Numbered from the stretch's first letter, positions 47,745 to 61,400 are shown. The stretch is 64,000 bases of DNA from Oxytricha trifallax (GCA_000711775.1 ARYC01019681.1:1-64000); one strand, 5' to 3'. A program made the numbers and translations. Notes: a model not told the origin generated them from the sequence alone.

Positions 47745-50700
47745 TTTAATTTAGTGGGTGCTTGATATTCATGTTTATCAGGGGTATCCACTTTAAACAT
47801 ATGCTCTCCATATTTTGCTGTTTTATTGCTTTCGTTTAAATAACATTTTAGCAATAATTAATAGTTTATATCTATAATAGAATTTAGTATTAAATACTAT
47901 ATTAATGTTTAATTTTATTTCAAATTTCTTATGATTATTAGGATTGAAGCTTATTTTTCAAAATCCAATTTTTATAATAATTTAATCTATATTTTTTTAA
48001 AAAAATAACTTATTTGTTTTTTGTATTTTCAAACATTATAATTTATGAATAATACTTCCAATAAAAATTCACACTATTTTTAGAGATAAAAATATGCGTT
48101 TAAGCTATTTAAAGTTTTACTATTAATTAATAGTGGGAGTCATTAGAACTGAAGTACTTAATAATTAATAAATATACTTTCTTAATGAGGATGATTACAA
48201 AGAAATCAAATGAATTTGGGGTTACTATTGTAAAATAGGGTTAAACATATTTATTTATAATATTTGACTAATTATTTTATATATTTATAATTCGTGTAGA
48301 TAGGTTCTGTAATCAAAGTCATATGCTTTATCAATTTTATGAGCAGGGTAGAAAAAGGACAAGATAGCAACCCACACAATTTCTATGACCATAAGCAGAA
48401 CAGTAATCAACCCCAAAAACAGGCCGTTTGAGTAGGATATTTTCAGTCTGCCCAGAGCGGAGGGTTTTCTATTTTCCTAGATGTCATCGTAAACTTTTTC
48501 CACTCTGTATGCTACATTTCTCCAACTGTACAAGCTCTTTACGGTCTCGTGATAGTGGAAGGGGTCGATTGTCTGGTAGTTTTCGATTGCTCTCTCAAGC
48601 TACTGTAAGAGTTTAATAGCAAGAATATATAGTATTGATATATACTCATTACTAAATATAATAAAAATAATTAAATCATGTTTCTGTGGATTAGGTGGTG
48701 CTAAGTAAATCATTTGATCCGGTAGCAATTCAAAAACAAAACTTTATATATATGATACTTAAATTTACATAAATAAACTTGCATGCAATTAAATTTTAGA
48801 GTATTAAAAAAATGGAATTCGAAATACAAATAAAAAACCTTATATACTTTATGTTGTCTTTTTTAAGTGCATTTCATATGAGAAGAAATATAACAATAAA
48901 ATTATTAAGCATAATTAGTTATTAATAATAATAATTCACAGATACCACCAACATTAGTACTAACACATAATAAACCGCAACTTGCTGCTTCCAGAATAGC
49001 TATACAGAATGCCTCTGTTAGAGAAGTTCCATATTTTTCTATTCGAATAAAAAATATAATATTTTATATCGTTTATGAATTTATTTAAGTGTTCAGGAAA
49101 ATATCTCCCCTACAGAATACATCTCTGACATTATTTTTTGGTTTAATTCTAAGTATTTATTTTTACTTTCCACAAATGAAACAAAATATTAATCCTACTT
49201 TTAAATTAAAAGACTAATTTTTAATTACATGTTTATGCTCTACTCTTCCTAATAGTTCCATTCTATCGCTTAAATTGTACTTATCTCTCAGTTATTTCAA
49301 TAAATCTAATTTAGGACCATCACCACCAATAATGAAGTTTACCTGTGGGTATTTATCTATATAAATCATTCAATTTATGAAAATTTGTGATGTAATAGCC
49401 AAAAAAAAGAAATATTTTTAGCTGCAATTATTCATTATAATTAAATATTTCCTAATGACTTCGGGTATGATATCTACTAGCAAATCTACTCCCTTTCTGA
49501 AATTCATTCTGCAGACAACCACTATATTTATCTTACCGTTTAATTAATGTTTATACGGAAATAAATTTTTTCTCACTATTTATACTCAATAAAAAAAGCA
49601 ATTTTGTGGTGAATTACCAGACTCAGCAGTTATATAGAAAAAAACAACAACCTTCCTTCCAAATCATCTCTCTCAATAATAAAAATTTGTTAAGTTACAG
49701 AGTTGCACAACTTAAACAAATTTTCATAAAGAGATCACAGAAAACAAATTTATAAGAGAATATGTTGGAAATTGAAACAAGTCCCAAAGCTAATATTAAG
49801 GAAGTCTCTATCGTTTTTTTCACTGTAAAATTTCAATCCTCTAATATAGTGTTGGAGAAAATACTTTCTCTTTACCTTATTCTAATTTCATTTTGAATTA
49901 GAGACCATATATATTTTACTCAAGATCGCATCTGCCACACTTTAAGGCAAACCCCGATACAAAAAAATACTCATCAATTGCAGAGATAACATTGTGCTTA
50001 ACCCATTCTAGAAATGTTTTTTAAATGAGATTGAGTTCTTCAAACCAATATTTCGTACAATATAGCTGTTCAACTTCTTAGCAGCAGGTATTTTGAGGGA
50101 CCAGAGCGTTAAGGTTAACGTTACCATATTTTTACTTAATTTAAATATTTTTATCATACCGTTATTTGGCTTTTTGCTTGGATCAGGAGTGAATTTAGTT
50201 GTAAACTTATTCCTAAATATTTAAATATCAAATTTTATCTAATTAAATTCATAAATTAAGTTGTTTATTCAGATACTTTTATGTAATGCAAATAGTTTAT
50301 CTACTGCATTGGGAATAACATAGATTTTAGAGGGGTCAATTCTTGCTCTAAGTGCCAAGTTCTCCTTGTTGGTATGAGATACAGCTATTGCAGCGTCAAC
50401 TTCGCTTAACGCCCATTTAAGTACTTTATTCAAATGTATTGACGGCATATCTGCAAACTTTCTTTAAAAATACTTGACATTTTCAGTTATATTAAGTAAA
50501 CTACATTTTTTATTTAAAAATATATTGCATTCATCACAATAATACATAAATAAAAATATTGATGTACGATAAATTATAAACTCAAATAATGAATGATCAG
50601 TAAATACGGTGCGGATACCCATTGCTGAAGTTATATGATTCACTTGTATCATCAAAGAAGAGCCACCTTAATTTAATAAGAATTCTATACTTCAAATTTA

Positions 50701-51685
50701 TTGAATTAAATGCTTCCATTATAAAAATTATTTCCTGGTTATTTATTGAATAAAATATTATTTTATACTAGAAATATTAAATAAATGACAATCAAATCCA
50801 AAAAATTACTAATAAAAGAATTTATTATATTGATTATAAGATATTCAGAGATCTTTTAGTTATTATTAATTTATTTATTAAAAATTCTATTTACATTTTT
50901 TTAATTTAAATTTACTTAATTTTTCATATAAATTATTAAAAAAGCTAAATCAAAAAATCAAAACCATTTTGTAAATAACTAAACAATAATTCGTTAATTA
51001 TTTGAAATATTCATAGGTTTAAATGAACTACATCGATATTTTCCCTTATGATAATCTCTCTTACTAGTTTTGTGAAGAAAATAATATAAGCGAGACTGGA
51101 TTGATTCGAGGCCAATGCGTATAGAGGTACATGATACGTCTTCAATCCATTCGTTAGGTATCTCACTCCAACGCGCTCATTTACAAATTGTAAGATTTAG
51201 ATAAATAAGTGAAATGAACTATTCAAGTTCATTTCAAGGAGATTTTATGTTTAAAATTGTAAATTTCTATAGATACTTGACATTACAACGACTTTGTGTC
51301 CTCTCTCAAGCAAACACTGTCCGAGTTGATACATGTGCATTTCTACTCCTCCTAGTCCTGGGAAGAAGAAGTCACTAACCAGTAATACATTGTACTTTCT
51401 CTTTGATTTATTTATTTTACACTAAGCTATGTATCGGATAAATCACAGATTTTACAAACTATATATTTGCTTACTCTTCTTGTAGAAAAACTAATCAGGC
51501 AACTGCAGTTCTTCCTTTAAGTTTGCACTAGTGTGCGGTGTAAGTTACGGTGCCTGCATTTCTGACTTATTCAAGGGAGTTTACTGATTGGAGTGGGGGC
51601 TGATCACCTTTATTTGAGGGGTCTTAGAGCCCGATTCTTCCAACTATTATAAGTTATGTTTTTCTTGCTATTGCGATTGATCCAT
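47745..51685 (-). CDS. PIGA: PIG-A GlcNAc-transferase subunit, tandem copy A (highly fragmented)
   Basis: Catalytic subunit of the ER-bound transferase that adds GlcNAc to phosphatidylinositol, the first step of GPI-anchor synthesis (GT4 family). Start MDQSQQQEKHNLQQLEESGS at 51685. About 13 MDSs in linear order: [20 protein letters not shown] (51275-51410), [14 protein letters not shown] (51025-51190), [13 protein letters not shown] (50570-50675), IYVIPNAVD (near 50330), [20 protein letters not shown] (49435-49545), FIIGGDGPK (near 49330), [21 protein letters not shown] (48935-49145; EX7E motif), then a TM segment ([20 protein letters not shown], 48350-48420) and [16 protein letters not shown] (47750-47835). 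At least twelve interruptions; the last is about 450 bp. Exact 3' end uncertain. Confidence 0.85.
49028..49090 (-). other. IES inside the EX7E region of PIG-A copy A, pointer ACTT
   Basis: ACTT (coding strand) at 49090-49087 and 49027-49024; excision (63 bp) gives [11 protein letters not shown]. Copy B has no IES at this place. Confidence 0.85.
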
Positions 51686-51699
51686 TAATATATGCTTGT

Positions 51700-52190
51700 G
51701 ACTATTTGAATAAAATAAGATTATTGTGCAATTTGTCATAGTAAAAGGAGTTAAATTTGAAAAATATAAAATTCGGATACTTGTTTTAATATTTTATTTC
51801 ATTTGAATTTTTCAATATTAGATACTAATGAGATTGTAATTAAATTAATTAATTGCCTAACTTATAGTATTTGATTAAAAATTTAAAATTCAAAAATAAT
51901 CACACAGTCAAAATAAATATCATTTTGAAAAAGGATTTTAATTCAAAATGCCCTTCTTATAATGAACAATAGACATTAAAAATGAGTTTTTATATAGAGA
52001 CTATTCGCGAGATTAAAAATTAAAGATTGCAATTTTAAGTTAATGTTATTAATAAGAGCTTTGAATGTGATTTAAAATAAAAATTTAAAGCTCTAAAAAA
52101 ATGAATTCCCCAATTTAATTTATTAATAAGAGTATTAAGGATGATATATATGATAGATATTCTCATACAATTACTTTATGTGTTAATATA
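51700..52190. other. Upstream region of PIG-A copy A
   Basis: AT-rich; no gene seen. Confidence 0.4.
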
Positions 52191-52196
52191 ATCAAA

Positions 52197-52321
52197 AGTC
52201 GCTACTTCTATTATCTTCAATTTATTCATGCCTTTAATTCCATTCCCATTTTTAACCTTTTATCTTACTATTTTGGTTATCATTCTTTTTATTAGATAAA
52301 TTATCGAACATCATTATTTTT
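52197..52321 (-). CDS. Small coding fragment
   Basis: Minus frame MMFDNLSNKKNDNQNSKIKG then WEWNQRHEQIEDNRSSDF before TGA at about 52197. Gln via TAA/TAG fits host coding, and the SSDF end recalls LSTDF of PIG-A copy B. It might be an alternative or duplicated last MDS; not otherwise identified. Confidence 0.35.
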
Positions 52322-52438
52322 AAAAAATACTGCTATATATATAGATTATCGAAAGTGAGGATTAATTTAAAGCTAGAATTTTGTGCATAGTTCATTCATT
52401 AAAATAAACGCTAAGTCTACCCATATCTGCAAAATTAA

Positions 52439-54543
52439 TCAGAAATCGGTGCTAAGATTTATTTTTCTCTTCTTTTGAGGGGATATAAATACATTCTGAT
52501 GTTTATAAATGTTTTCTCCGTTCGAATTCAGATTGGGAATCCTCTCTCCTTCTCCATTTATAAAAATTAATATAAAAGCAAAATGGAAACCAGTGGACAG
52601 TGACTGCGTATTGGTAGATGTACTATTACTGTTGTTAATATTCACAAAATATATTTTTAAAAAAGAACATTGATTAATTCACTTTAAATCATTAAAATTC
52701 AGTGCTATAAATGTTATTGCAATAGTATATTTATTGATAATTCGTTAATTATTATTGTCAACCTTGAAAGTATGGTCTCCGAATGCTTCTCTATTTTTAC
52801 TGTAAGCTTTATAGTCAAAGTCTTTAGCCTGGTCAATAGTTTCATCGGGGTCCATCCACTGCCAAAAAAGTAGTACCAGATAGTCCAAAATAAGCAATAA
52901 AACTGAGAAAAGCCCTGCTATTGGACCCAGGGATATGCGGAGTTTCATTCTACTGAGAAGTGATGGAGCAGGGTTGTGACTTATATCTTAATTAATGAAA
53001 CATTAAATAAAAATATAATAGAAAAATATCATCATATACTCTTTCGACACGCCTTGCTACCATACGCCAGTTATATAAACGTTTAACTCTTTCGTGGAAT
53101 TAATTTGACGGTATTTTCTTATAATGGTGTATTGCTCTTTCAAGTTACTCTATCATTGGTTTTGGAGAAGCTGGTGCTAAATATATCATATCAGGGGGAA
53201 GTACCTCAGGAACTCCGCCTACATTCAATATTATATAAAAGAATTCTGCATAAATTGTGAATAATAGTTGGGCAATTCGTACTGACACACAATAAACCGC
53301 AACTTGCAGCTTCAATAATTGCGATACAAAATGCTTCTGTCAAAGATGTATTAAGGAAAATGTGACCTCTACATAGAACTTCTCTCACTTTTTCATGTGG
53401 TACTCTACCTAATAATTCCATACGATCTGCCAAATTATATTTATCTCTCATAGCTTCAAGGATTGCTTTTTTAGGGCCATCTCCACCAATAATGAAATAG
53501 ACATCGGGATACTTTTTTATTATTTCTGGGATGATATCGACCAATAAATCTACTCCTTTCCTATAGAACATTATTAAATAATTATCAGCAATTTATATTA
53601 CATTCTTGATACTACAACTATATTTATTCTATTCACGGGGTAACGGAGTCCAGGGTTTGGCTTGAATAAAAACGTAATAATTTTTAAATTTAGAAAAATT
53701 AATTTTTAACTAGAATCTTGATGCATCTACTGCGTTGGGAATGACATAGATATGTTGTGGATTTATTGCCGCTCTTAATGATAGATTTTCCTTATTAATG
53801 TGAGATACACAGATACAAGCATCGATATCTGACATTACCCACTTCAGGCATTTATTAATATGTATCGAACCTGCATCCCCGAATCCGAAAAGCGAATGAT
53901 CTGTGAAAACTACCTTCTTTCCTAAAGTTAAGCCGTGTAAAATTGACTAGAGCTAGAGAACTGAAGTAGATTAATGGCCATGGACTATGTCTATATTTTC
54001 TCGGATAATCACTTTTCTTATCATACTCATAATCATAAAGAGGCAAAAGAACGAATTCTAGCTATAGCAATACACTAATTCATTTTAAAACTACTTAAAC
54101 TTGAAACAATTATAACGAATGGAATGAGAGGAAGATGGTATACTTTCATGCCATTGCTTATATAACGTACTCCTACTCTTTCTTAATTATACATATTCGT
54201 AAGAACCACAACTTTATGCCCTCTTTCAATTAAACACTGTCCCAGTTGATACATGTGCATTTCTACTCCTCCTAAATTCGGATAAAAATAATCGCAAACA
54301 AATAGTATGTTGTAGCTACGGGGCTATACTGGTACCATTTATATAGTATTATTATATATGAGGTTTCCTTTAACATAAAGAATGAGAGATAATTTATATT
54401 TAAAATGGTTAAGCTAATGATCTGTTTCTACTCTCTAATTAATTGGAGTTATGGCTGTATCGACCACCATTCCCACTATGTAGACTATGCGTGCTTGCAA
54501 AATTTGATTTGAGAAGCTAAGTTGATGAAGTTGTTTGTGCCAT
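52439..54543 (-). CDS. PIGA: PIG-A GlcNAc-transferase subunit, tandem copy B
   Basis: Paralog of copy A, same strand, about 0.75 kb upstream of it. Start [20 protein letters not shown] at 54543. In order: [104 protein letters not shown] (intact EX7E), [32 protein letters not shown], a C-terminal membrane anchor ([20 protein letters not shown]), then [12 protein letters not shown] last MDS (52439 to about 52630) adds a polar tail ending INLSTDF-TGA; the join probably uses TAATA and skips an in-frame TGA at 52679-52681. About seven interruptions, fewer than copy A. Resolved IESs: 53573-53604 and 53227-53278. Confidence 0.9.
53227..53278 (-). other. 52-bp IES, pointer GAAT
   Basis: GAAT at 53278-53275 and 53226-53223 (coding strand); excision gives [15 protein letters not shown], matching the family motif. 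Confidence 0.85.
53573..53604 (-). other. 32-bp IES, pointer AATGT
   Basis: AATGT (coding strand) at 53604-53600 and 53572-53568; excision gives [15 protein letters not shown], the PIG-A consensus. Confidence 0.85.
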
Positions 54544-55080
54544 CATATATTAAATTTAAATCTAATACTTAAAATTACTAATTTAACAATAGTTTCTTTC
54601 CATTTTGCAATCTCTAATTTATTCCACGCGAATACATTTTGATTATTAATGGTTAATTCATAAATATTCATTATGAATATTATAATTTTTCTTTTATTTT
54701 TAACTTAAATATCAGAAACATTAGTTAAATTAATAATTAGTAATACTCCGTTTTATTCATTATTACTAGTTTAGTATTTTTTACATTAAAAAAATTAAAA
54801 ATTGAAATATATAAATTTTAAGGATAATTAATCAAACTTATAATTTTAAATTATTATTAAAGCTATTTGTAAAATAATTGTTTTAAAATATATTGCTTTT
54901 GATATTTTGCTAATTATGACGAAAATCAAATTAAATATTTTATTATTTAACAGAAAAAGAAAAGAAATTTTACTTCTATACTTTCAAGGAAACTTTAAAA
55001 ATTTTTGATAAATTAAAATCCTTTGAATAAAATCACGCCAATTCTACATTCAAAAATTATTCAAAATTGTTATTAATTTG
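54544..55080. other. AT-rich intergenic spacer
   Basis: No gene; a near-palindrome (AATATTCATTATGAATATT, about 54665) is present. Confidence 0.45.
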
Positions 55081-58000
55081 TCATTAATATGTGATGAGAT
55101 AGCCAGGATAAGATTTCTGATTGTCATAAATAATATAATGTCCCCCTGCTCCATTATTAAAAGAGTCATAGAGCTCACCTTGTCTACCTGGGATTGGGGG
55201 AGGCTATTTAATACCTCTCCCACCTCCAACATTAGATGAAAGACCTGTCAATACTTATTTCAATAAAGTTTTGAATAAATAATTAAATAAACTGAAAATA
55301 TAATATCGCTCATGGATGATTAAATCGGGAAAACTAAATTAAATAATTAAGTGGAATTCACAATTTCTGGGGTGGTGCAATTGTATAATTTTATTCTTAA
55401 TAGTTCATTTTTTGCAAGAATTCAAAAATACTAGACTAATCTAATTTATCTCATTTAAGATTAATATAAATATATGTTAATATTGCATTTACCTTCACAA
55501 ACAAAAATCACCTATTATAAATATTAGTAATAAACTCAAGGATGATACGAAAATTAAAGTCCAACAAATTTAAATATATACTTTCAACTTATTTATAAAA
55601 ACGCCTTCTAAGTTTTGCCCTCCATCATAATTATTCAAATTACTATTTGGCATTATTCTAAGTATGAACGTTAATTATAATACTAAGCACATAAACATCT
55701 AAAAAGTTCCATTTTGTAAATGATGTCTGTATTAATTTGAATAAGCTGCATTAAACTTAATTAATGAAAAAAATAAGAGATAAATTCTAATTTGAAAATA
55801 TATTTTATGATTTTTATATTAAGAATAGTTAGTTAAGCTATTTAAAATAAAATATTAGATTATTAAGGAAAATATCTCTCTTCATATAATTTTATTTTAT
55901 AACTCTAATAAATTTTCTATTGCTTATTAGATTTTGTCAATAATTTTTCTATTACCTAATTTAAAACTCTTGCTTTTTCTATATTTTATTGTACTTATAT
56001 ATTATATGCTCATTTAATTTCCAAAACATAACATACTACAGCTTTACTTCAAACCTCTTATAATATTAAATTTATATAAAATATATTCATTTTATTGTAT
56101 AAGTTTATCAGCAAAATATATTCCAGTCCCATTGGCACCATTAGGATTGCTGTGCCTCATATCCAATTAATAATTTAATTTGTATTAAATATGTATATCC
56201 AATCCGTTCTCAAAGCTATAAATATTTAAGGGTGGAGTATTTTATGTGCCATGAAACAAATGCTTCATTAGTTAAAGTCCAAGCATTTAAAATAACTTAT
56301 TTAGAAATAAATTTATACTATTTCAGGATGTTTAATTAACAATCTTTTGTATTCACTTTCTATTATCCTAAAATTGCTTTAGTTGTAGACTTTCTTTATT
56401 GATAGTATCTTATCCAAATTTTATCCATTAAAGGAAGACTATAATTTATAAGAATAATAAAAATAATTATATGTTAAATAGTTAATTTATATATTTTTAG
56501 CATTATAAATACCTTTAATTTTATAAATTATTTAATTAAATTAATCGCATAATAAATGAAATAAATAAAATTTTTAATTTTAAAGCATTTTTATCCTTCT
56601 AAATGGAGAAAGAAAATAATCAAAATAAATAAATGCTCTCTTAATTTTTGCTAGTTTGTTTTAATTTATTAAAGAACTATATTTATATAAAAATATAAAA
56701 AAACTTTATTTTTGCCTTAAACCAACTAAGTCGATAAATATTAATAAAATAATGTTAAGAATTAAGAAATCCATTATACAGCTATATAATAATTATATAC
56801 TCCAAATGGACCACCAAACTGTAGATGATTAAAATTAGAATTTAAAATTCCAAAATATAATATGATATAAAATAAAATTAATTATTTTAATTAAATTTTA
56901 TAGATTCGGGTCTTAGTTTTGGTTATTAACATAATATTTTTGGAAATTCTTTGATACATCAACAACAGTTTTAAGAAAAATTAATTTTTATGATGTTTCT
57001 ATTATTTTTTAAATATATTTAATAATTATTAGTTTCATCGATGCTTTTGAAAATATAAATATTAAAAATATTTACAAAGTTATATTAATTTGCTATCGTA
57101 TTCTGGCATTCTTCCATTAAATGTTTTTCCAAACTTGTATGCTACATATTTACTTTTTAAAATAATTTGTTTTTTAATTCCGAATATAATAAGTATTTAA
57201 TATTTGAACTCAAAAGAATTAATAAAACCCCGAAAATTTATACTAATCAGAATTAAATTAACTTCTGAACATTAATATTTAAAAAATAATATACCTAAGC
57301 TCTATATATAAAAATTCAATCTTAATTTGTATAAATTAAAATTTTTGAGTTAAATCTCTTTTTAGATCCTCCTCAAATGTGAACGAATTTATTTTTTTTA
57401 AGTTTGGATCATTCTTGTCTGAAATACGGAAAGTTTAAGAAATTAATTTAAATTTTTATATATTTCAAGAATTATTCAAAACAAATTTATAGTATAATAC
57501 TAATAGAATTTTTTTAAGTTTCAAGTGGATTCCATATGAATTCATCTATGTTGACATCGTATTTAAATACTTGAATTCTCTAATTAGTCAAATCAATAAT
57601 ATGAGGCAGTCTTGCAAGTTAACAAGCTAATAGCTTTTCTTTGTTATTTACTTGTATCCATTTGAAATAAAATCATTAAATATAGCACAATATCACATTC
57701 ATTTAGTTTAAAAATACATTTAGATTAACTATATAGGGTTTCCAACATTTTTTAGTAAACTTCATCAATTTAAATTACGAGGTCTTTATTGTCTATTTTT
57801 TGCTTTTTCACAATGTTATTATTGCTATACAAGAACCATTTTCTTTCATCCTCTAATTTTACTGAGATATCTGGCGATCTATTTTTTAAAAAAATTAATG
57901 CAATAATAGATAAATTGACAATTTATTATCAACTTAATAGGAATTTCATATTTATTACTGATTTTCAAAATATAAAAATGAGTTATTGTAAAAAGTATAA

Positions 58001-60326
58001 TAAAAAAATTTGATGAAAACATTATAATGATTATTTAATTATACTAATAAGAATTTACAATTAATAAAAAATTAATATTATTTTTAATAAAATTGCCCAA
58101 TTTTATAATTAAAATTATGTAGCAAATTAAGATTTTTAATTAATAAGATTAATAATTAATTAAGAATTGTAATCTAGATTAAATCCAATAATAAAAAAAT
58201 TAAGAAAATAAATAAAATTATAATTTTATTCAGTTCTTTTGTTATTTTAGATTAAATTATTTGTTAAATTAAAAATTTGAATTTTTTAATTTCCTTATTA
58301 TTTTACTTTTTGTTAAATTTTTTTGTATTTTTAATTAAATTAAAAAAGCTTAAAGGTTTTTCAAAATTTCTATTAAAATTATTTATGAGAAATAAATTCA
58401 TTAATTTTACTTAGGATTTCCTCTATTTTATTTAGATTCAATTAATAAATAGAATTCTATCTTAGTCATATTTTGTCAATAAAAATGATTTGTTTACCAA
58501 AAATAATAATCTATAATTAACCTTAAATATTCTTTTTTGAAAAAGTAAATCCTATATTTTACAAAATCTTCAATAGTCTTAGGGTTTAAATTGAAGTTTG
58601 AAAAGATTCAATTCTATAAATTCATGACAAAAATTAATGCCTGTCTCATTATTTGATATTACTTGACCCCTAACCTCCTTAAGTTCCTCATCATATTCAA
58701 ATGTTATATAGAAACTGATTTCTGATTATATATTATCACCACCTAAATCATCTTTCTCCTCAATTATTTTACAGTAAACTCTTTATATAAAATTGTAATT
58801 ATATTTTTATTACTATAATGAATAAATTCATTAAATTGTTATTTATTCTCAATCATTGTTGATAGAGCATAGATTATATAATTTAATTTATTAAATTATA
58901 TAGCATATAGCATATATATATTTAGAAGCAATTTCCTATAAGGTCTTGTTAATCAACGCTTTGTTATAAAGTTACTTGATCTTTGGGTGAAGTTAACCTC
59001 CGAAACACAGATAAGTTTTCTCATTAAAAATATAGGCTGGATTCAAATTTCCTAAGGCATTTTATAGTGGCTGTGGTAGTTATTAATGAAAGAAGAGTAA
59101 TAAAATTGGAAATTATTTTAAATTATAATAATTAATTTCTTATTTTATATAAATAATAGCAGCCTTGATAAATTATAATTTCAAATGTTTTTTATTCAAG
59201 AATTTTTGATTTTTGAATAAATATATATTTTTTTAAGAAAAATAATTAAAATGAAAATTAATAACTCTAATGAAATAGCATTAAAAGAGCAGATGGGATA
59301 TATTACTATAATTGTAAGAACTTTTCTACGAGTTATAAGCTACAAAAATATACAAATTTATGTGATACCAAGGACAAATGTCTTAAGAAATCTTTATGAA
59401 TATTTTAAAATCTTATTTAATTATTAAATAATTGTCTTACATAATTTGTGATAAGATACTAAATCTAGACATATTTTATATAAAAAGATTAGAAATTTAA
59501 ACTTTTAAAATAATGATTTATTTTTCATATAAAATCTAAATGATGGAAATCATTTGAAAGGGAAAGTTTTTCAACATTTCTAAAAATGTTATAAAATCAC
59601 ATAACTTTATTAAAGATACCGTTTATTTTTAAATGAAAATAATTAAATTCTATCAATATTATGGGTTTTAAGCCTTTACTTCTTAAACAAAGAAAAACAA
59701 GTCTTTTTCATCTAAAATCTTAAAATTTTCTCTAATTATTGTATTTCTATATAATTTTAAGGGTACATCTTTTTAATAGCTGTTTGCTACATTAAGAGTA
59801 AATATGTATTCGGTCTCTTAGTGAATTGGATTGTTTTCATAAGGATTTGATAAATAAATGATAGAAATATATTGTTTATTTATAATATTTTAGAATTTCC
59901 AAAAAAACCAATTTTTACTTTATTTTTTAATAAATTTTGATTTTGTCTTCTCGCTCTTGGATCCTTAATACCTTCTTCGCTTGATTTATGCCATTCGTAC
60001 CAGTTAAAATAGATATTGCAGGAATACATATGATTTGGGAAAATGAATTAAAATTAAATTAACTAAATCTTAAAATCGTGGCAGTTATGAAATCCAAAGT
60101 GACTTAAAATACAAAAATAAATAGATTCTACGGTAGATCCCGGAATCATTACAGGACTTTGCTATTAGCAATATTATTGAATTATTCCAGGAAGTGAGAT
60201 ATTTTGATTTTGTCTTAACTCCCCAAAATATTATTATGGGTTTTTCTCGCTTGGGAGAATGGATAAAATCGTTATAGCAATAACAACCACCGTCTTATTC
60301 TTAATGCGCTATCCAGAGAGTATAAT
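55081..60326 (-). CDS. PARP-domain ADP-ribosyltransferase, interrupted by TBE copy 4
   Basis: C-terminal MDSs carry an ADP-ribosyltransferase fold: KHLFHGTQNTPPLNIYSFEN (56195-56270; the H of the triad), DMRHSNPNGANGTGIYFADK (56100-56166; the Y), and GLSSNVGGGRGIKQPPPIPG then GGHYIIYDNQKSYPGYLITY before TGA 55081-55083. The third catalytic position, Glu in chain-forming PARPs (NEYIVYD), reads His here, so mono-ADP-ribosylation or loss of activity is likely (inference). Upstream coding islands on the same strand: 58590-58790 (ISFYITFEYDEELKEVRGQV), 58970-59100, 59700-59860, 59940-60020 (YFNWYEWHKSSEEG), 57510-57690 (LARLPHIIDLTNQRIQVF). Some are WWE-like, but one protein is inferred, not shown. 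A frame at 55510-55653 may be unrelated. The 5' part should lie beyond the TBE. Confidence 0.7.
56167..56202 (-). other. 36-bp IES in the PARP gene, pointer TTGGATAT
   Basis: TTGGATAT (coding strand) at 56202-56195 and 56166-56159; excision joins FENGLD to MRHSNPNG exactly as the PARP motif requires. Confidence 0.9.
56420..57350. other. AT-rich DNA within the PARP locus
   Basis: No coding sequence recognised; likely IES or intron material. Confidence 0.4.
57790..58560. other. AT-rich DNA within the PARP locus
   Basis: A 74-codon plus-strand frame (57789-58013) has no support. Remainder is A/T runs; probably eliminated sequence. Confidence 0.4.
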
Positions 60327-60469
60327 CAAAACCCCAAAACCCCTTAATGAGGTTTATAAGTGCTTTGATTTGTAGGGAATTTGTTAGGGGTTGGGGTTAT
60401 TAATTAATGCGAGACAAAAATAGCAAGCTTTTTGGGTCTATTTATGATGAAGAGTATATAGATTTAGTG

Positions 60470-61400
60470 TTTAAACTGCGATATGGATGTGATATATAGA
60501 GTGAATAAGTCAAACCAGTACTTAATTATAAGTCAATTGCACTGCTCTTATAGCGAAGTCCTTCAACTGTCCGATCCCACTGCCTTATAGCAGTATTACT
60601 TAAGCAATAAAAGCTGAATTCAATGCCTTAGAGGAAGTCAAAGTTTCAATAGAAGGATATTGACTATCTTATTAATGTAAAAACTTTGAAGTATTGGGCT
60701 CACTTCTCTCTCGATCAACGAGCTACTATATTTCACCGCCATTTCCCTGAGTTGAAGATCTCTGTATAGTCTGTAGCAAACATTTATAAACGAAATGGTA
60801 TCACTTACAAAGATGTAAATCGTATCAAGATAGTAATTGACATTTTACAACAACAACTTAAATTTTATTTATAATTAAATGCAGAGAGCCAAATAGAATA
60901 TTATTAAGTTTATTCATGCTGACGAGGCTGTGTTTACATTCAACACTTTCATCTAGAAGTCTTGGTATAAGAGGCATATCAACATAGAAATATATGACTA
61001 GAAAGTCAAGGTATAAACAATGGCAATTCTTGGAGGTATTAGCGAGGATGCTGGTTTAGAAATTATGTTATTCATCCTCGCTTTATTAAGACAGAGCAGT
61101 ATATTAAGTTCTTATAGCAGCTGAGAGAGAAGTAATCTTTCTGTTCATAAGACTAAAGAAACAAGGAAGAGTTATGAACAACTTAGAATAACGCAGTGTT
61201 CAACGTACCTTCCGGTTCATAGTTTAATGGAATTGAGTTCTACTGGGATATATTAAAAGGTCATTACAAGAAACTGCTGCTATACCACTTGATGCATGAC
61301 CTTTCTATCGATACAGTCGATTTTATTAAAAGTTCAGCTAAGAGAGTTGTTAATTAGTTGGCATAAAAGTGTGCTTAAGAAGGGAGAGTGAATGTATATA
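60470..61400 (+). pseudogene. TBE DDE transposase, copy 4
   Basis: Helix-turn-helix-like part (WAHFSLDQRATIFHRHFPEL, VANIYKRNGITYKDVNRIK), then the first catalytic Asp in FIHADEAVFTFNTFIQKSWY (about 60915-60975), GGISEDAG (61035), and the Glu box NGIEFYWDILKG (61215-61260). A frame change near 60890-60900 and others later suggest that it is no longer intact. Confidence 0.75.

Noticed and set aside
57789-58013. 74-codon plus-strand ORF
   Set aside because: AT-rich DNA without Gln-type codons or motifs, no ATG start, and inside a minus-strand locus.
34170-60326. Scrambled gene order
   Set aside because: All genes whose family order is known (LANCL, RNF10, PIG-A x2, PARP domain) have their segments in linear order on one strand.
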